Positions 51,907 through 63,190 of a stretch of DNA of 64,000 bases are shown in pieces; the stretch's first letter is position 1, and every line of letters begins with the position of its first letter. The DNA is from Rhodospirillum sp047263945 (GTDB lineage Bacteria; Pseudomonadota; Alphaproteobacteria; Rhodospirillales; Rhodospirillaceae): assembly GCF_047263945.1 (NCBI RefSeq), contig NZ_JBLAVB010000005.1, forward strand, positions 310,001 to 374,000. The letters are read 5' to 3'. A program made the position numbers and the translations under genes. Below the pieces are notes generated by a model. That model had not been told where the DNA came from. It saw only the letters and a list, made by a program, of their open reading frames with translations, and did not search any database.

Positions 51907-53076
51907 GGCCCGCTCCAAGGCTTCGGCTACCGTGAGCGCCTGGACGGTCTCGGGAACATCATGGACGCGCAGAATCGCCGCCCCTCGCGCCGCAGCCGCC
52001 GTTGCAATGGCAAGAGAGCCGGGCAGACGCTCCCGGGGGACACCCACACCGCAAAGCTTGCCAATCAAGCTTTTGCGGCTGGCCCCAACCAAAACCTCCG
52101 CACCCAGACCGAGAAACTGCGCCGTGGCTTCCAGGATTTGCAGGTTGTGCGCGACGGTCTTGCCAAAGCCAATGCCCGGATCAACGCAAAGCAGATCATT
52201 GGACAGCCCCGCCTCCCGGCAGGTCCGTAGCCGTTCAGACAGCCAATCCATGACGTCCAGGGGCGCATCGGCATAGGTGGGATCACTCTGCATAGTCCGG
52301 GGCTCCCCCTGAATATGCATGACCACCACCGGCGCCCTCCGCCGTGCCACCAAGGGGAGGGCCTCCGGGTCACCGGTCAAGCCGGTGATATCGTTGACGA
52401 TCAACGCGCCCGCATCCAGAGCCGCTCCCATGGTCGCGGCATGGTAGGTATCAATGGAAACCACCGCACCCCGATTGGCCAACTCCCGGATAACCGGAAC
52501 CACCCGGGCGATTTCCTCATCGGGCGGCACCGGATCGGCACCGGGGCGGGTACTCTCCCCCCCCACGTCCAGGATCGTCGCCCCCGCCTCCAGCATCGCC
52601 AAACCGGAGGTCAGAGCCACATGATGTCCCGACTGAGGCCCCCAATGGACTCCCCCATCGGAGAAACTGTCGGGAGTCACGTTGAGGATCCCCATGACGA
52701 GAGGTTTGCTGTCTGGCCGCTCCAATCCGGCGAAGGGCGCCCGGGGCCGGGTCAGCGTTTGGAAGAGCCTGCCCACATGGGCATCGACGGCCTCCCCCTC
52801 CCCCTGACTCCACAGGCGGAGGGTCTCCGGATCCTGAACCCCATGCAGGATCCGGTCAGAACCGTCCCGCAGGAACAGAGAGAGCAGAGTAAAGGCCATA
52901 TCGGTCCGCCCGGCCAGGGGCCAAGCTCGTCCCTCTTCCAGCAATCGCCCGGCCACGGGGCCACGGACCAAACCGGCGGGGGCCAGATACAGGCATCCCT
53001 CCGGCGTCCGCCTCCCCCCAAGGAAGAAGCCCCGCGGCGGGGCGGGGCTTCCAATGCGTCGTGCTGTCGATGTCAC
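51904..53076 (-). CDS. folP: Dihydropteroate synthase
   Basis: Joins 4-aminobenzoate to the pterin diphosphate in folate synthesis. The core (about the last 265 residues) has VMGILNVTPDSFSDGG, DVGGESTRPGA, a conserved VSIDTYHAATM, and VGASRKSLIG. An N-terminal extension of about 120 residues (YLAPAGLVRG onward) is usual in this lineage. The start is uncertain: GTG 53076 lies 4 bases after the ftsH stop without a good ribosome site, while an in-frame CTG at 52992 has GGAGG five bases upstream. A hairpin follows ftsH within this region. Confidence 0.9.
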   Translation of the reverse strand: MTSTARRIGSPAPPRGFFLGGRRTPEGCLYLAPAGLVRGPVAGRLLEEGRAWPLAGRTDMAFTLLSLFLRDGSDRILHGVQDPETLRLWSQGEGEAVDAHVGRLFQTLTRPRAPFAGLERPDSKPLVMGILNVTPDSFSDGGVHWGPQSGHHVALTSGLAMLEAGATILDVGGESTRPGADPVPPDEEIARVVPVIRELANRGAVVSIDTYHAATMGAALDAGALIVNDITGLTGDPEALPLVARRRAPVVVMHIQGEPRTMQSDPTYADAPLDVMDWLSERLRTCREAGLSNDLLCVDPGIGFGKTVAHNLQILEATAQFLGLGAEVLVGASRKSLIGKLCGVGVPRERLPGSLAIATAAAARGAAILRVHDVPETVQALTVAEALERA

Positions 53077-53080
53077 AGGA

Positions 53081-55015
<1,935 letters not shown>

Positions 55016-55150
55016 TTACCCTTTCGAGCCACGCGGCCCCCTCGACCAATAACGTCACGGGAGGGCAATCGCGCCAGTATCCGGATCCGGAGCGATCCCC
55101 GAAGGAGACCGTATATCCGTTCCAATGTATGTAGGGCCGAAATCAGGGAC

Positions 55151-56590
55151 TCACAAGCCGCGACTGCCGACATGAATCCGATTGGACCCAATTGTCAGTT
55201 GGGGGCAATGTGTGACTGCGACCAATGGCGGCCTGCGCACTTGGTCACCCTCAGCACCATGTCCCCTATCGCCTCCCCTAGAGACCGTTTCTTTCCTGGC
55301 CGGAGAATAGCGCCAAAATCCCAGGGACGGAACCGCCAATATGCCTTCCTTCGCTTGGCCTGCGGTTCGATCCCGGATCGCGGGCAGGGCCATCGCGGCC
55401 AGCCTCGGCACCGCCCCGATATCCACCTCCTTCGCCAGCAGGGCCCAGCCTGCCTCCCCTAGGGCAGAGACGGCGAGTCCCCCAACCGAAGCGCAGAGCC
55501 GATAGCGACCATCCCAAAGCACCTCACGCCCCTCAGGCAACCCCACCAGACGGCGGTCCAAGCCCCGGCACTCTCGACAGACCAAAAGTCGCCCCGCCCC
55601 CTCCGCCCGCCAAAGGAGCCCCGCCAGAGACCGACTTTTACCCGGTACCGGCAAAGCATCCAACAAGTCTGCCAGGGCTCGAGGATCGGCCCCGCGGCAC
55701 GCACCGGACAGGGATCCGGCCAACCGGGCAAGGGCCCGAGCCGTTTCCCAGGGATCTCCCGCCGCCAGTGCCCCCCGGTCGAGGCGCACCCAGCCCTCTC
55801 CCAGAGTCGTCACCACTTCGGCCAAACGCTGCGTCAATCGCCCTTCCACCCAACCCCGGTCGCGCCCGGCCCGATCGGCCAAGGACCAGAGGGCATCCGC
55901 CGAAGGAACCAATTCAGAGAGCCCCACCGCCCCAAGACTTGCCCTGGCTTCCCGGTGACGCCCCCGATCGTATTGGGCCGAGGCATTGGAGGGATCCTCC
56001 GCCCAGGTCATCCCGCGCGCCCGGGCCGTCGCCACCAAACGGGACTTGGACAGGGACAGAAAGGGTCTTAGCAAACGGGCTTGGCGCCGCATGGCCACCG
56101 GCGCCATGGCTGCGAGTCCATCGGGACCACTGCCCCGGACGATCCTCTGCCAGACCGTCTCGGCCTGATCATCCCCATGGTGAGCCAAGAGCAAATGGAG
56201 CGCCCCGGCCTCCCCGCAGGCGGTCAGCAACCCCCCATAGCGGGCGTCGCGTGCCCGCTCGTGCAGGCCTGCCTGCGGTTTTTCCGCCCCCCAGCTCAAG
56301 AGAACGGCAGGCTGGCCCAGGGCCTTGGCCGCCTCAGCGACCAATTGGGCTTCCGACGCGGATTCAGGCCGTAGACCATGGTCAAAACAGAGGGCCAGGA
56401 CGGATCCGCCCCGAGTCACCGCCCATTCCGAGGCCAGCGCAAGCAAAACCATGCTGTCCACACCGCCGGAACAGGCCACGGCAAGCAAGGGCTGCGACTC
56501 GAAGGGGCCGAGGGGGGCCATCAGGGCTGAGAACTCGGCTCCGGTAAGAGGAGAGGATCCCCCTTGGAGCGCAGGCCCGTCAGCCGCCAT
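55151..56590 (-). CDS. tilS: tRNA(Ile)-lysidine synthase
   Basis: About 479 residues. The ATP-pyrophosphatase loop is AVACSGGVDSMVLLALA, followed by LLLAHHGDDQAETVWQRI. It modifies C34 of the AUA-reading tRNA(Ile) to lysidine. ATG 56590 lies 2 bases after the cpoB stop. The last 40 residues are unusual and not obviously conserved. Confidence 0.92.
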   Translation of the reverse strand: MAADGPALQGGSSPLTGAEFSALMAPLGPFESQPLLAVACSGGVDSMVLLALASEWAVTRGGSVLALCFDHGLRPESASEAQLVAEAAKALGQPAVLLSWGAEKPQAGLHERARDARYGGLLTACGEAGALHLLLAHHGDDQAETVWQRIVRGSGPDGLAAMAPVAMRRQARLLRPFLSLSKSRLVATARARGMTWAEDPSNASAQYDRGRHREARASLGAVGLSELVPSADALWSLADRAGRDRGWVEGRLTQRLAEVVTTLGEGWVRLDRGALAAGDPWETARALARLAGSLSGACRGADPRALADLLDALPVPGKSRSLAGLLWRAEGAGRLLVCRECRGLDRRLVGLPEGREVLWDGRYRLCASVGGLAVSALGEAGWALLAKEVDIGAVPRLAAMALPAIRDRTAGQAKEGILAVPSLGFWRYSPARKETVSRGGDRGHGAEGDQVRRPPLVAVTHCPQLTIGSNRIHVGSRGL

Positions 56591-56592
56591 TC

Positions 56593-57414
56593 TTAGCAGC
56601 CCAGACGGCTCATCTCGGCGCTGGCCCGACGCTTGATCGCCTCTGCGGCCCGGGGATATTGGCTGTCCAAGCGACCGAAAGCGGCGCAAGCCTCCTTCGC
56701 CTTGCCCAAATTGGCCATCGCCATCCCCAGCTTCAGCAGGTTGTCCGGCCCCTTGGTGCTTTGGGGATAGGTTTTATAGCCGGTCATGAAGGCCACGGCA
56801 GCCTGCTCGTAGTCACCCCGGACATAATAGGTTTCCCCCAGCCAATATTGGGCGTTCCCAGACAATTTTCCATTCGGATGCTGGGCGAGGAAGGCCTTGA
56901 ACGCCTGTTCCGCCCCGGCATAGTCCGCCTTGTGGAGCATGGAAAAGGCATAATTGTACTGCTCGGGCTCCGGAGCATCAGGCAGGATTGACCCCATGGA
57001 CGCCGCACCAGGCGTCTTGGGGGAGGCTGGTGCCTGCCCGCCGGGAATATACCCCAACACGCCCTGCTCACCGGACGGCGGCGTGCCGCCGACGCCGGGC
57101 TGAGCGATACCCGCTGATGGGGCACCCCCTGCCGCCGGAGTTGGGTTCCCTTCCAGGGCATTCAAGCGGTACTGAACATCACCCAGAGCATTGTCCAACT
57201 GGGCCTTGAGCTGGCGGTTGTCGTAGGTGGCCTGCTCGACCTTACCGGTCAGGTCCTGCACCAAACGCTCCAGTTCGGAAATTCGCACCTGCATGCGACC
57301 CAGCAGGTCACTATTGCCCTGTTGGGCCGAGGCCGGTCCCGCCGACAGCGTCATGACAAGGGCCAGGGCCAGAACTGGTCCGGCGGGGGTCACGCGGTGG
57401 ACGAAGGACAACAT
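56593..57414 (-). CDS. cpoB: Cell division coordinator CpoB (YbgF)
   Basis: 273 residues. A signal peptide ends at ASA. Then come a coiled coil (about 38-85: LLGRMQVRISELERLVQDL), a Pro/Gly-rich linker, and C-terminal TPR repeats (YNYAFSMLHKADYAGAEQAF, AQYWLGETYYVRGDYEQA). It works in the periplasm with the Tol-Pal system during constriction. Confidence 0.93.
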   Translation of the reverse strand: MLSFVHRVTPAGPVLALALVMTLSAGPASAQQGNSDLLGRMQVRISELERLVQDLTGKVEQATYDNRQLKAQLDNALGDVQYRLNALEGNPTPAAGGAPSAGIAQPGVGGTPPSGEQGVLGYIPGGQAPASPKTPGAASMGSILPDAPEPEQYNYAFSMLHKADYAGAEQAFKAFLAQHPNGKLSGNAQYWLGETYYVRGDYEQAAVAFMTGYKTYPQSTKGPDNLLKLGMAMANLGKAKEACAAFGRLDSQYPRAAEAIKRRASAEMSRLGC

Positions 57415-57784
57415 GCCTCTTCCTTTCTTATCGGACGCGTCAATAGCGACGGTTTTGAATGGTGTGCCCAGAGCGCTGATCTTGAAGACCGCACCAAAAG
57501 CAACGGGAACGTCCCAACACTATAAATGGACCGGGAAGCAGGCACAATTAGGGCCAAACCGGAGGAGAAGGCGGGATGGGAGCCAAATGAAGAAAACAAA
57601 TCGGCGCCACGAATCAAAAAGGGCGCCTCCCCTATCCCTCCCCTTGGGTGGAACACGGAATGGCGCCCCCTATCCTACCTGGACGCCGCCAAACCGGATA
57701 GGGGTCCGATAGGCGGCGGTCCATCTGAATGACCGACTCTTTAACGGGGAAGAGTCGGTCATGTTTTACCGTCAAAGCCGCGCG
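57415..57784. other. 370-base gap between pal and cpoB
   Basis: No credible gene on either strand; small open frames here have no domain or ribosome site. The gap holds the hairpin after pal (57731-57760) and presumably a promoter for cpoB-tilS. A gap of this size between pal and cpoB suggests separate transcription. Confidence 0.6.
57731..57760 (-). terminator. Hairpin after pal
   Basis: Exact 11-bp stem GACCGACTCTT (57731-57741) / AAGAGTCGGTC (57750-57760) with an 8-base loop, 24 bases past the pal stop. The T run after the stem is poor on the minus strand, so termination efficiency is uncertain. Confidence 0.6.
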
Positions 57785-58267
57785 TTATTGGGGCACGGAC
57801 ACGCCACGACGGTTCCGAGCCCAGCAAGATGGTGTGCTCTCGGTGCAGACCGGACGCTCCTTGCCGTAGCTGACGGCGCGCAGACGGTTCGAAGCAACGC
57901 CCTGGCTGATCAGGAACTCGCGCACGGAATTGGCGCGACGCTCGCCCAGAGCCAAGTTGTATTCACGGGTGCCGCGCTCGTCAGCATTGCCTTCGATGGT
58001 CAGGCCGAAGTTGCTATACTGGTTCAGCCAGGATGCCTGACGCTGCAGGGTGGCGCGAGCTTCGGGGGACAAGCTGTACTGATCGGTATCAAAGTACACA
58101 CGATCACCGACAACCTGCTGGAACTCGGCCACAGAACCGGCGGCGGGACCAGCCGGTTGGGTCGAAGCACCATTGCCCATGCTGTTGGAGCCTTGCTCCG
58201 GTGTGGAAGAACAGGCCGCGAGCAGCATGGCGCCCGCCACGGCACCGAGGAAACCAACCTTCGTCAT
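57785..58267 (-). CDS. pal: Peptidoglycan-associated lipoprotein
   Basis: 160 residues. The lipobox is LLAACSS with Cys19 as the lipidated residue. The OmpA-like peptidoglycan-binding domain has VYFDTDQYSLS and IEGNADERGTREYNLALGER. It anchors the outer membrane to the wall with TolB. Confidence 0.96.
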   Translation of the reverse strand: MTKVGFLGAVAGAMLLAACSSTPEQGSNSMGNGASTQPAGPAAGSVAEFQQVVGDRVYFDTDQYSLSPEARATLQRQASWLNQYSNFGLTIEGNADERGTREYNLALGERRANSVREFLISQGVASNRLRAVSYGKERPVCTESTPSCWARNRRGVSVPQ

Positions 58268-58427
58268 AAATTAAACTCCCAAGTTGAGGGCATCCGGTGG
58301 ATTGGATCAAGTGACGTCCGACCGGGATGGTCACACGCCGCGATGGATGTATCGGGCCCGCGGCTGGGCAATCCGATCCTAGTCTTGTGCGCGAAATTGC
58401 GCCTAAAAACAAGTCCCCTCCTTGATC

Positions 58428-59801
58428 TTACAAGGGCAGAAGGGGAGACCAAGCGGGGTCGGAGGCCTGGGTCGGGGTGATCACCCGACGTTCGTTCGCA
58501 CCGCTCAGATCAATGCTGTACAGAGTGGTCCCGCCCCCCCGTTCTTCGCGGAAAAACATAAGAACACGGCCATTGGGCGCCCAGGTCGGACCTTCCACCA
58601 AATAGCCTTCGGACAGGATTTTTTCCCCACCCCCATCGGGTCGCATGACACCAATATAAAATCTTCCCCCCTTCATTTTTGTGAAAGCAATAAGGTCTCC
58701 GCGGGGTGACCATACGGGAGTTGCATACCTTCCGTCACCAAAACTGATTCGATTTACCCCAGACCCATCTGCATTCATGACATAGATCTGTTGAGCCCCA
58801 CCCCTGTCGGAGTTGAAGGTGATCATCCGTCCATCGGGGGAGTAGGAGGGGGAGGTATCAATGGCCGGATGGTTTGTCAGCCGGGAGGACCGACGGGTGC
58901 GCAGGTCCATTTCATACAGTTCAGTATTGCCATCCTTAGCCATGGACATGATAACGCGATTGCCATCGGGCGAGAAGCGGGGGGCAAAGGTCATCCCCGG
59001 AAAATCTCCCAACAGTTCCCGCCGACCGGTATCGATATTCAGCAAATAGACCCGGGGCACGCCATTGTACCAGCTGAGATAGGTGATTTCCTGGGCTGTT
59101 GGACTGAAGCGGGGGGTCAGCACCAGATCCTCTCCGCTGGTCAGATACTTATGCTTGGCTCCATCCTGATCCATGATAGCCAAACGCTTGATGCGGGCGG
59201 TTTTGGGACCCGTTTCGGCCACATAGACAATGCGGGTATCGAAATAGCCCCCCTCTCCCGTAATCGCCTCATAGATTTTGTCGGCGATGATATGGGCGAA
59301 GCGCCGCCAAGCCTCCGGATTTTCCTGACTATTCAAATTTCCTGTGAAGCTTTGGCCCACAACATGACTGCCGCCAAAGACATCCCACAGTCGAAAAACC
59401 ACCTTGACCCGCCCATCGGCGACCGCCTCGACCTCGCCCTGGACCAAGGCCTGAGCGTTGATCGCTCGCCAGTCCGCAAACTGAGGTTGAACGTTGATAT
59501 CGGTGAGGTTCTGCAAATATGCCGCCGGATCGAGAACCCGAAAGAGACCGGACCCCGCCAGATCGTTGCCAATCACCTGGGCCATATTCGAGCCCAATTG
59601 TTGGGACGCGGAATCGGATCCGGCGAAGGCGGGAATCGCAATTGGCATGGGTTCGCGCGCCGTTTGGGTGACATCGATCACCAGTTCGGCCCGAGCCTGT
59701 GGTGCCAATGCAGCGCCGGTGAGCGCCACCCCTCCGACTACCATGGCTGTGAGACCGGCCCGTTTCAGGCCCCGCCATCCCCCTTTCGCCCAAACCATCA
59801 T
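58428..59801 (-). CDS. tolB: Tol-Pal periplasmic protein TolB
   Basis: 457 residues. A signal peptide is cleaved near QARA. The N-terminal domain (ELVIDVTQTAREPMPIAIPA) precedes a six-bladed propeller with repeated FSPDGNRV and YSPDGRMITF motifs. It binds Pal. ATG 59801 is preferred over the frame opening at 59870. Upstream is marC, not tolQRA. Confidence 0.95.
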   Translation of the reverse strand: MMVWAKGGWRGLKRAGLTAMVVGGVALTGAALAPQARAELVIDVTQTAREPMPIAIPAFAGSDSASQQLGSNMAQVIGNDLAGSGLFRVLDPAAYLQNLTDINVQPQFADWRAINAQALVQGEVEAVADGRVKVVFRLWDVFGGSHVVGQSFTGNLNSQENPEAWRRFAHIIADKIYEAITGEGGYFDTRIVYVAETGPKTARIKRLAIMDQDGAKHKYLTSGEDLVLTPRFSPTAQEITYLSWYNGVPRVYLLNIDTGRRELLGDFPGMTFAPRFSPDGNRVIMSMAKDGNTELYEMDLRTRRSSRLTNHPAIDTSPSYSPDGRMITFNSDRGGAQQIYVMNADGSGVNRISFGDGRYATPVWSPRGDLIAFTKMKGGRFYIGVMRPDGGGEKILSEGYLVEGPTWAPNGRVLMFFREERGGGTTLYSIDLSGANERRVITPTQASDPAWSPLLPL

Positions 59802-60005
59802 CGTTACTTGTTCCCTTTGGTTGGAGATCCACAACAAGACTACAAAGTCTGCGCAGGAAATTCCAGGCACCCCACGTCAGTCAGCGGAATCGAAAATCCG
59901 ATTCCCTGATTATCGCCATGCCTCGATGCCGCAAAATTGTGGCAACCTCATGGCTCCCGGACTGTGAGTCGCGACCTGACCTACCGCTCTGTTTACAAAG
60001 AACCG

Positions 60006-60641
60006 TCATAGGAGAAAGGCCTCCCGCAGCCCATTCATGATGAATTGCACTGCCAACGCACCGAGGATAATCCCCAACAAGCGATCCAGCGTCAAAGTCA
60101 GGGTCTTGCCCATCGCCCGATGAACCCAGCCTGCGCAAAGCAACAGAAGCAGCGTCGGCACCACGACCGCCAAAATCGCGGCGATCACCCAAGCCAAACC
60201 CAAAGTCCCACTGCTTTCCCGGGAGAACAAAAGAACCGCAGTGATGGTTCCCGGACCGGCGATCAAGGGAATGGCAAGGGGAAAGACCGAAGGGTCAGAA
60301 TCCTCGTCTTCGCCGCTCCATTCCTTGTCCATCGCCTGGGCGTTCTCTCCCCGGCGGATGGTCCGCTTGGCGAAGATCATTTCCTGAGCCACCAGCAAGA
60401 GCATCAACCCCCCTGCGATACGGAAGGCTGGGATCTCGATCCCCACCAAATCCAGGAACACACCACCCCCAACTGCCGCAGCGATCAAAATAAAGGTGGC
60501 AAGGACACATCCCTTGATCGCGATTCGCCGTCGGACCGCATCCGTCCGGCCGACCGTCAGCCCCAGGAAAATGGCAAGAATCCCAAGGGGGTCGACCAAA
60601 ACCAGAAGGGTCGCTACATGGGAAGGAAAACTGTCAAGCAT
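60006..60641 (-). CDS. MarC-family membrane protein
   Basis: 211 residues with six hydrophobic segments. VDPLGILAIFLGLT near the start and FPLAIPLIAGPGTITAVLL in the middle are family signatures. A hydrophilic loop of about 25 residues (KEWSGEDEDSDPSV) is acidic. The function of MarC proteins is not established despite the name. It lies just upstream of tolB on the same strand. Confidence 0.88.
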   Translation of the reverse strand: MLDSFPSHVATLLVLVDPLGILAIFLGLTVGRTDAVRRRIAIKGCVLATFILIAAAVGGGVFLDLVGIEIPAFRIAGGLMLLLVAQEMIFAKRTIRRGENAQAMDKEWSGEDEDSDPSVFPLAIPLIAGPGTITAVLLFSRESSGTLGLAWVIAAILAVVVPTLLLLLCAGWVHRAMGKTLTLTLDRLLGIILGALAVQFIMNGLREAFLL

Positions 60642-60746
60642 GGGCCAGAAGCGATCCTGTCAGGGAAAGGGGAAAAGATGACATCGGGACGGGAAACCGG
60701 ATGGGCTTTCGGCAAATGGGGCCGACTTCCCCTCCCTACAACCCCC

Positions 60747-60842
60747 GACATGGGCCCCGACATGGGCCCCGACATGGGCCCCGACATGGGCCCCGACCTG
60801 CCCCCCGACCTGCCCCCCGACCTGCCCCCCGACATGGCCCCC
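60747..60842. repeat. 12-bp tandem repeat, 8 units
   Basis: Four GACATGGGCCCC units, three GACCTGCCCCCC units and one GACATGGCCCCC unit, in perfect register over 96 bases. It lies between the divergent marC and acyl-CoA ligase-like genes, in no credible gene, so it may change promoter spacing. Confidence 0.92.
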
Positions 60843-60936
60843 ACCACTGGGACCCGGTCATCGGCCTTGAGTGACCGGAGCAAGCACCCTAAGCTGCGCT
60901 CTCCTTCCACCCATCTGTTCCGCCTTCAGATCGGCC

Positions 60937-62301
60937 ATGTCCAATCTATTCTCTTCCCTGCCCCATGCCGACACCACTCTTCCCGCCCTGATCACCCCCG
61001 GGGCAAACCTGTCCCATGGAGCCCTAAGGAAACGGATCGCAACCCTTCAGGTTTGGCTTCAGCAATCGGATCAGTCAGGAAACCGCCCCCTGCTGCTGGC
61101 AAGCGAACCGTCAGAGGAATTGCTTGCCGCCTTCATCGCTGCGGGCGCCCTGGGGCGAACCGCAGCAATCGGCGATGCACGCTGGCCCATCGGCCCTCGA
61201 GGTCTCGTAGAACGGGCCTTGTCCAATCCTCTCACCCTCCCATCGGCTCCTTTTGTTAAGGAGTCTGGGACGTCCGAATTCCAACTTGAAACCGCTCCCC
61301 GGCAGCCCTTCTATATCGGTTTCACCTCGGGCACCTCTGGCCTGCCCAAAGGATACGCCCGAAGCCACCCGTCCTGGATCGCAACCATGGAGGCCGCCCG
61401 GGACTGCTTCGCCCTGCGCCCCGGGGACCGGATACTCACCCTTGGCCCCCTGTCCCATTCCCTGGCTCTTTATGGTGCGGTACAAGCGCTTTGGCTCGGG
61501 GGGACCGCGCTGCTGAACGGCGATCCGAGCCAAGCCGATGTGGTCATCGGTGTCCCCCCCCTTCTCGCTGTAAAGGCCCGGACCGGCCCCCACCGGGGGG
61601 TGCGCCTTGTCCTGTCCGCCGGGCAGGCCCTGGATCCGGGATTGGTGAACCTGCTGTCCCAAGGGTTTCCCAACGCCCGCCTGATCGACTTTTATGGAAC
61701 GTCAGAGCAAAGCTTCATCGCTTGGCGCGCAGTAACCCCTGCCCAGACGGAGAAAGGCGCGGTCGGCCATCCCTTCCCTGGCGTCACCCTCTCCGTCGTC
61801 GGTAAGGGTGGCCTGCCCCTCCCACCCGGAGAAACAGGCCGCCTGAAAGTGGCCAGCCCAATGATCTTCGATCGCTACGTCCCCGGTCTGGAAGGGGGAG
61901 GTTTCCAGCGGGACGGCGCCTGGACCACCGTGGGGGATCGGGGGTGGCTGGATGACGAGGGAGTTCTCCATTTGGCCGGGCGCGAAGGCGGCATGGTGGT
62001 GGTGCGGGGGATCAACGTCTTTCCCGAAGACGTGGAATCTCGCTTGAAGGCCCTGCCTGGTGTCACGGATGCCGGGGTAACCGGCTTGCCCGATCCTCTG
62101 AGAGGCGCAACCCTCGTGGCCTTGATCGAGGGCCGGGTTCCGGATGCAGATGCCCTGTCCACCCTCACGGCGGAGCGGCGCCCCCGTCGCATCCTGACCG
62201 TCCCCACCCTGCCCCGCACCTTAAGCGGCAAACTCGATCGAGCAGCCCTCAGGGACCTGGCTCAAGCCCTTCTGCCCCCCCTTCCAGCCTCCCCCTTCTA
62301 G
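60937..62301 (+). CDS. AMP-dependent acyl/aryl-CoA ligase-like protein
   Basis: 454 residues, short for the ANL family. It has FTSGTSGLPKGYARSH, IDFYGTSE, VGDRGW and GINVFPEDVESRL, with the catalytic Lys in LSGKLDR, so it should be active. The substrate is unknown. The TAG stop is the start of a repeat. The ATG at 60937 has a weak ribosome site; an earlier in-frame GTG (60871) exists. Confidence 0.83.
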   Translation: MSNLFSSLPHADTTLPALITPGANLSHGALRKRIATLQVWLQQSDQSGNRPLLLASEPSEELLAAFIAAGALGRTAAIGDARWPIGPRGLVERALSNPLTLPSAPFVKESGTSEFQLETAPRQPFYIGFTSGTSGLPKGYARSHPSWIATMEAARDCFALRPGDRILTLGPLSHSLALYGAVQALWLGGTALLNGDPSQADVVIGVPPLLAVKARTGPHRGVRLVLSAGQALDPGLVNLLSQGFPNARLIDFYGTSEQSFIAWRAVTPAQTEKGAVGHPFPGVTLSVVGKGGLPLPPGETGRLKVASPMIFDRYVPGLEGGGFQRDGAWTTVGDRGWLDDEGVLHLAGREGGMVVVRGINVFPEDVESRLKALPGVTDAGVTGLPDPLRGATLVALIEGRVPDADALSTLTAERRPRRILTVPTLPRTLSGKLDRAALRDLAQALLPPLPASPF

Positions 62302-62442
62302 AGCAAATCCCGAGCAATCTGGGACAGATTGCGACGACGATTTGCTTCAATGTCAGATCTAGAGCAAATCCCGAGCAATCTGGGACAGATTACGACGGGC
62401 GGAACGCACGCCGTAAGCGTGACGATTTGCTTCAATGTCAGA
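62298..62442. repeat. Tandem pair of TAGAGC repeats
   Basis: Two direct copies (62298-62356 and 62359-62442) of a unit starting CTAGAGCAAATCCCGAGC and ending GATTTGCTTCAATGTCAGA. The second has about 24 extra bases that form a small hairpin (GGCGGAACGCACGCC). The first copy supplies the stop codon of the preceding ligase gene. Confidence 0.88.
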
Positions 62443-62446
62443 GGTT

Positions 62447-62488
62447 TAGAGCATGTTGCGTGAATCATGTTTCACGCAACATGCTCTA
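62447..62488. repeat. Perfect TAGAGC palindrome
   Basis: Eighteen-base arms (62447-62464 and 62471-62488; outer part TAGAGCATG) around a 6-base loop. It lies four bases after the tandem TAGAGC pair and has the same TA-GAG ends. Confidence 0.9.
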
Positions 62489-62554
62489 GACGGGAACGGA
62501 GAAAACTGACTTCATGGGTTCCCCCCCCTCTTTGAAACCTGGGAATCCCCTGCC

Positions 62555-63190
62555 ATGTCCCTATCCCTTTACCTGCCGTTTATCCTGGCCACGGCAATCC
62601 TGATCCTCATGCCCGGCCCGATCGTCGGTCTCGTGATCGCCAATAGCTTGGCCCATGGCACCCGTCGCGGGTTGCACACCGTCGCCGGATCCACCCTGGG
62701 AAACGCCCTTCTGGTCACGGCCGGCGGACTGGGCTTGACCACCCTGTTGGCCCTGATGGCCGATTTGTTCACCGCCATCCGCTGGCTGGGCGCGGCCTAT
62801 CTCATCTGGTTGGGGATCAAAGCCTTCCGCTCTGTCCGTACAGTCGGAAAAGACGGCGTTAATCACCTGGAAAAACCCAGTCCCTCGGGTCGAGCGGTCT
62901 TCCTGCAGGGCCTGATGATGGCCGTGACCAACCCCAAGACGATCCTGTTTTACGCGGCTTTCTTTCCCCAATTCCTCGATCCGACCGCCCCCGCCGGTCC
63001 CCAGTTGGCGATCATGGGAAGTACCCTGGTGGCTTTGGCCCTGGTCTTCGACGGGTCCTATGCCCTGTTGGCCGGGCGGATGCGGCGCTGGTTCACAGAT
63101 CCCGCTCGGCGGCGCCTTCAGGCACGAATCACCGGCAGCCTGCTCGTCACTTCCGGCCTCGGTCTGCTGCTCATGCGCCGCCCGGCCTAG
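62555..63190 (+). CDS. LysE/RhtB-family exporter
   Basis: 211 residues with about six hydrophobic segments. ILMPGPIVGLVIANSLAHG is the conserved N-terminal signature and VTNPKTILFYAAFFPQF the middle one. It exports amino acids or similar small molecules by proton exchange; the substrate cannot be told. Its TAG stop is the start of a repeat remnant. Confidence 0.9.
   Translation: MSLSLYLPFILATAILILMPGPIVGLVIANSLAHGTRRGLHTVAGSTLGNALLVTAGGLGLTTLLALMADLFTAIRWLGAAYLIWLGIKAFRSVRTVGKDGVNHLEKPSPSGRAVFLQGLMMAVTNPKTILFYAAFFPQFLDPTAPAGPQLAIMGSTLVALALVFDGSYALLAGRMRRWFTDPARRRLQARITGSLLVTSGLGLLLMRRPA

Noticed and set aside
57526..57732. 68-residue plus-strand ORF between pal and cpoB
   Set aside because: No ribosome site, Pro/Gly-rich and opposite in direction to all neighbours; too weak to call a gene.
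60045..61259. Open frame reading through the 12-bp repeat (DMGP and DLPP units)
   Set aside because: It runs antisense through marC and out of frame with the ligase gene; no ribosome site or domain. The in-phase repeat is expected because 12 is a multiple of 3.
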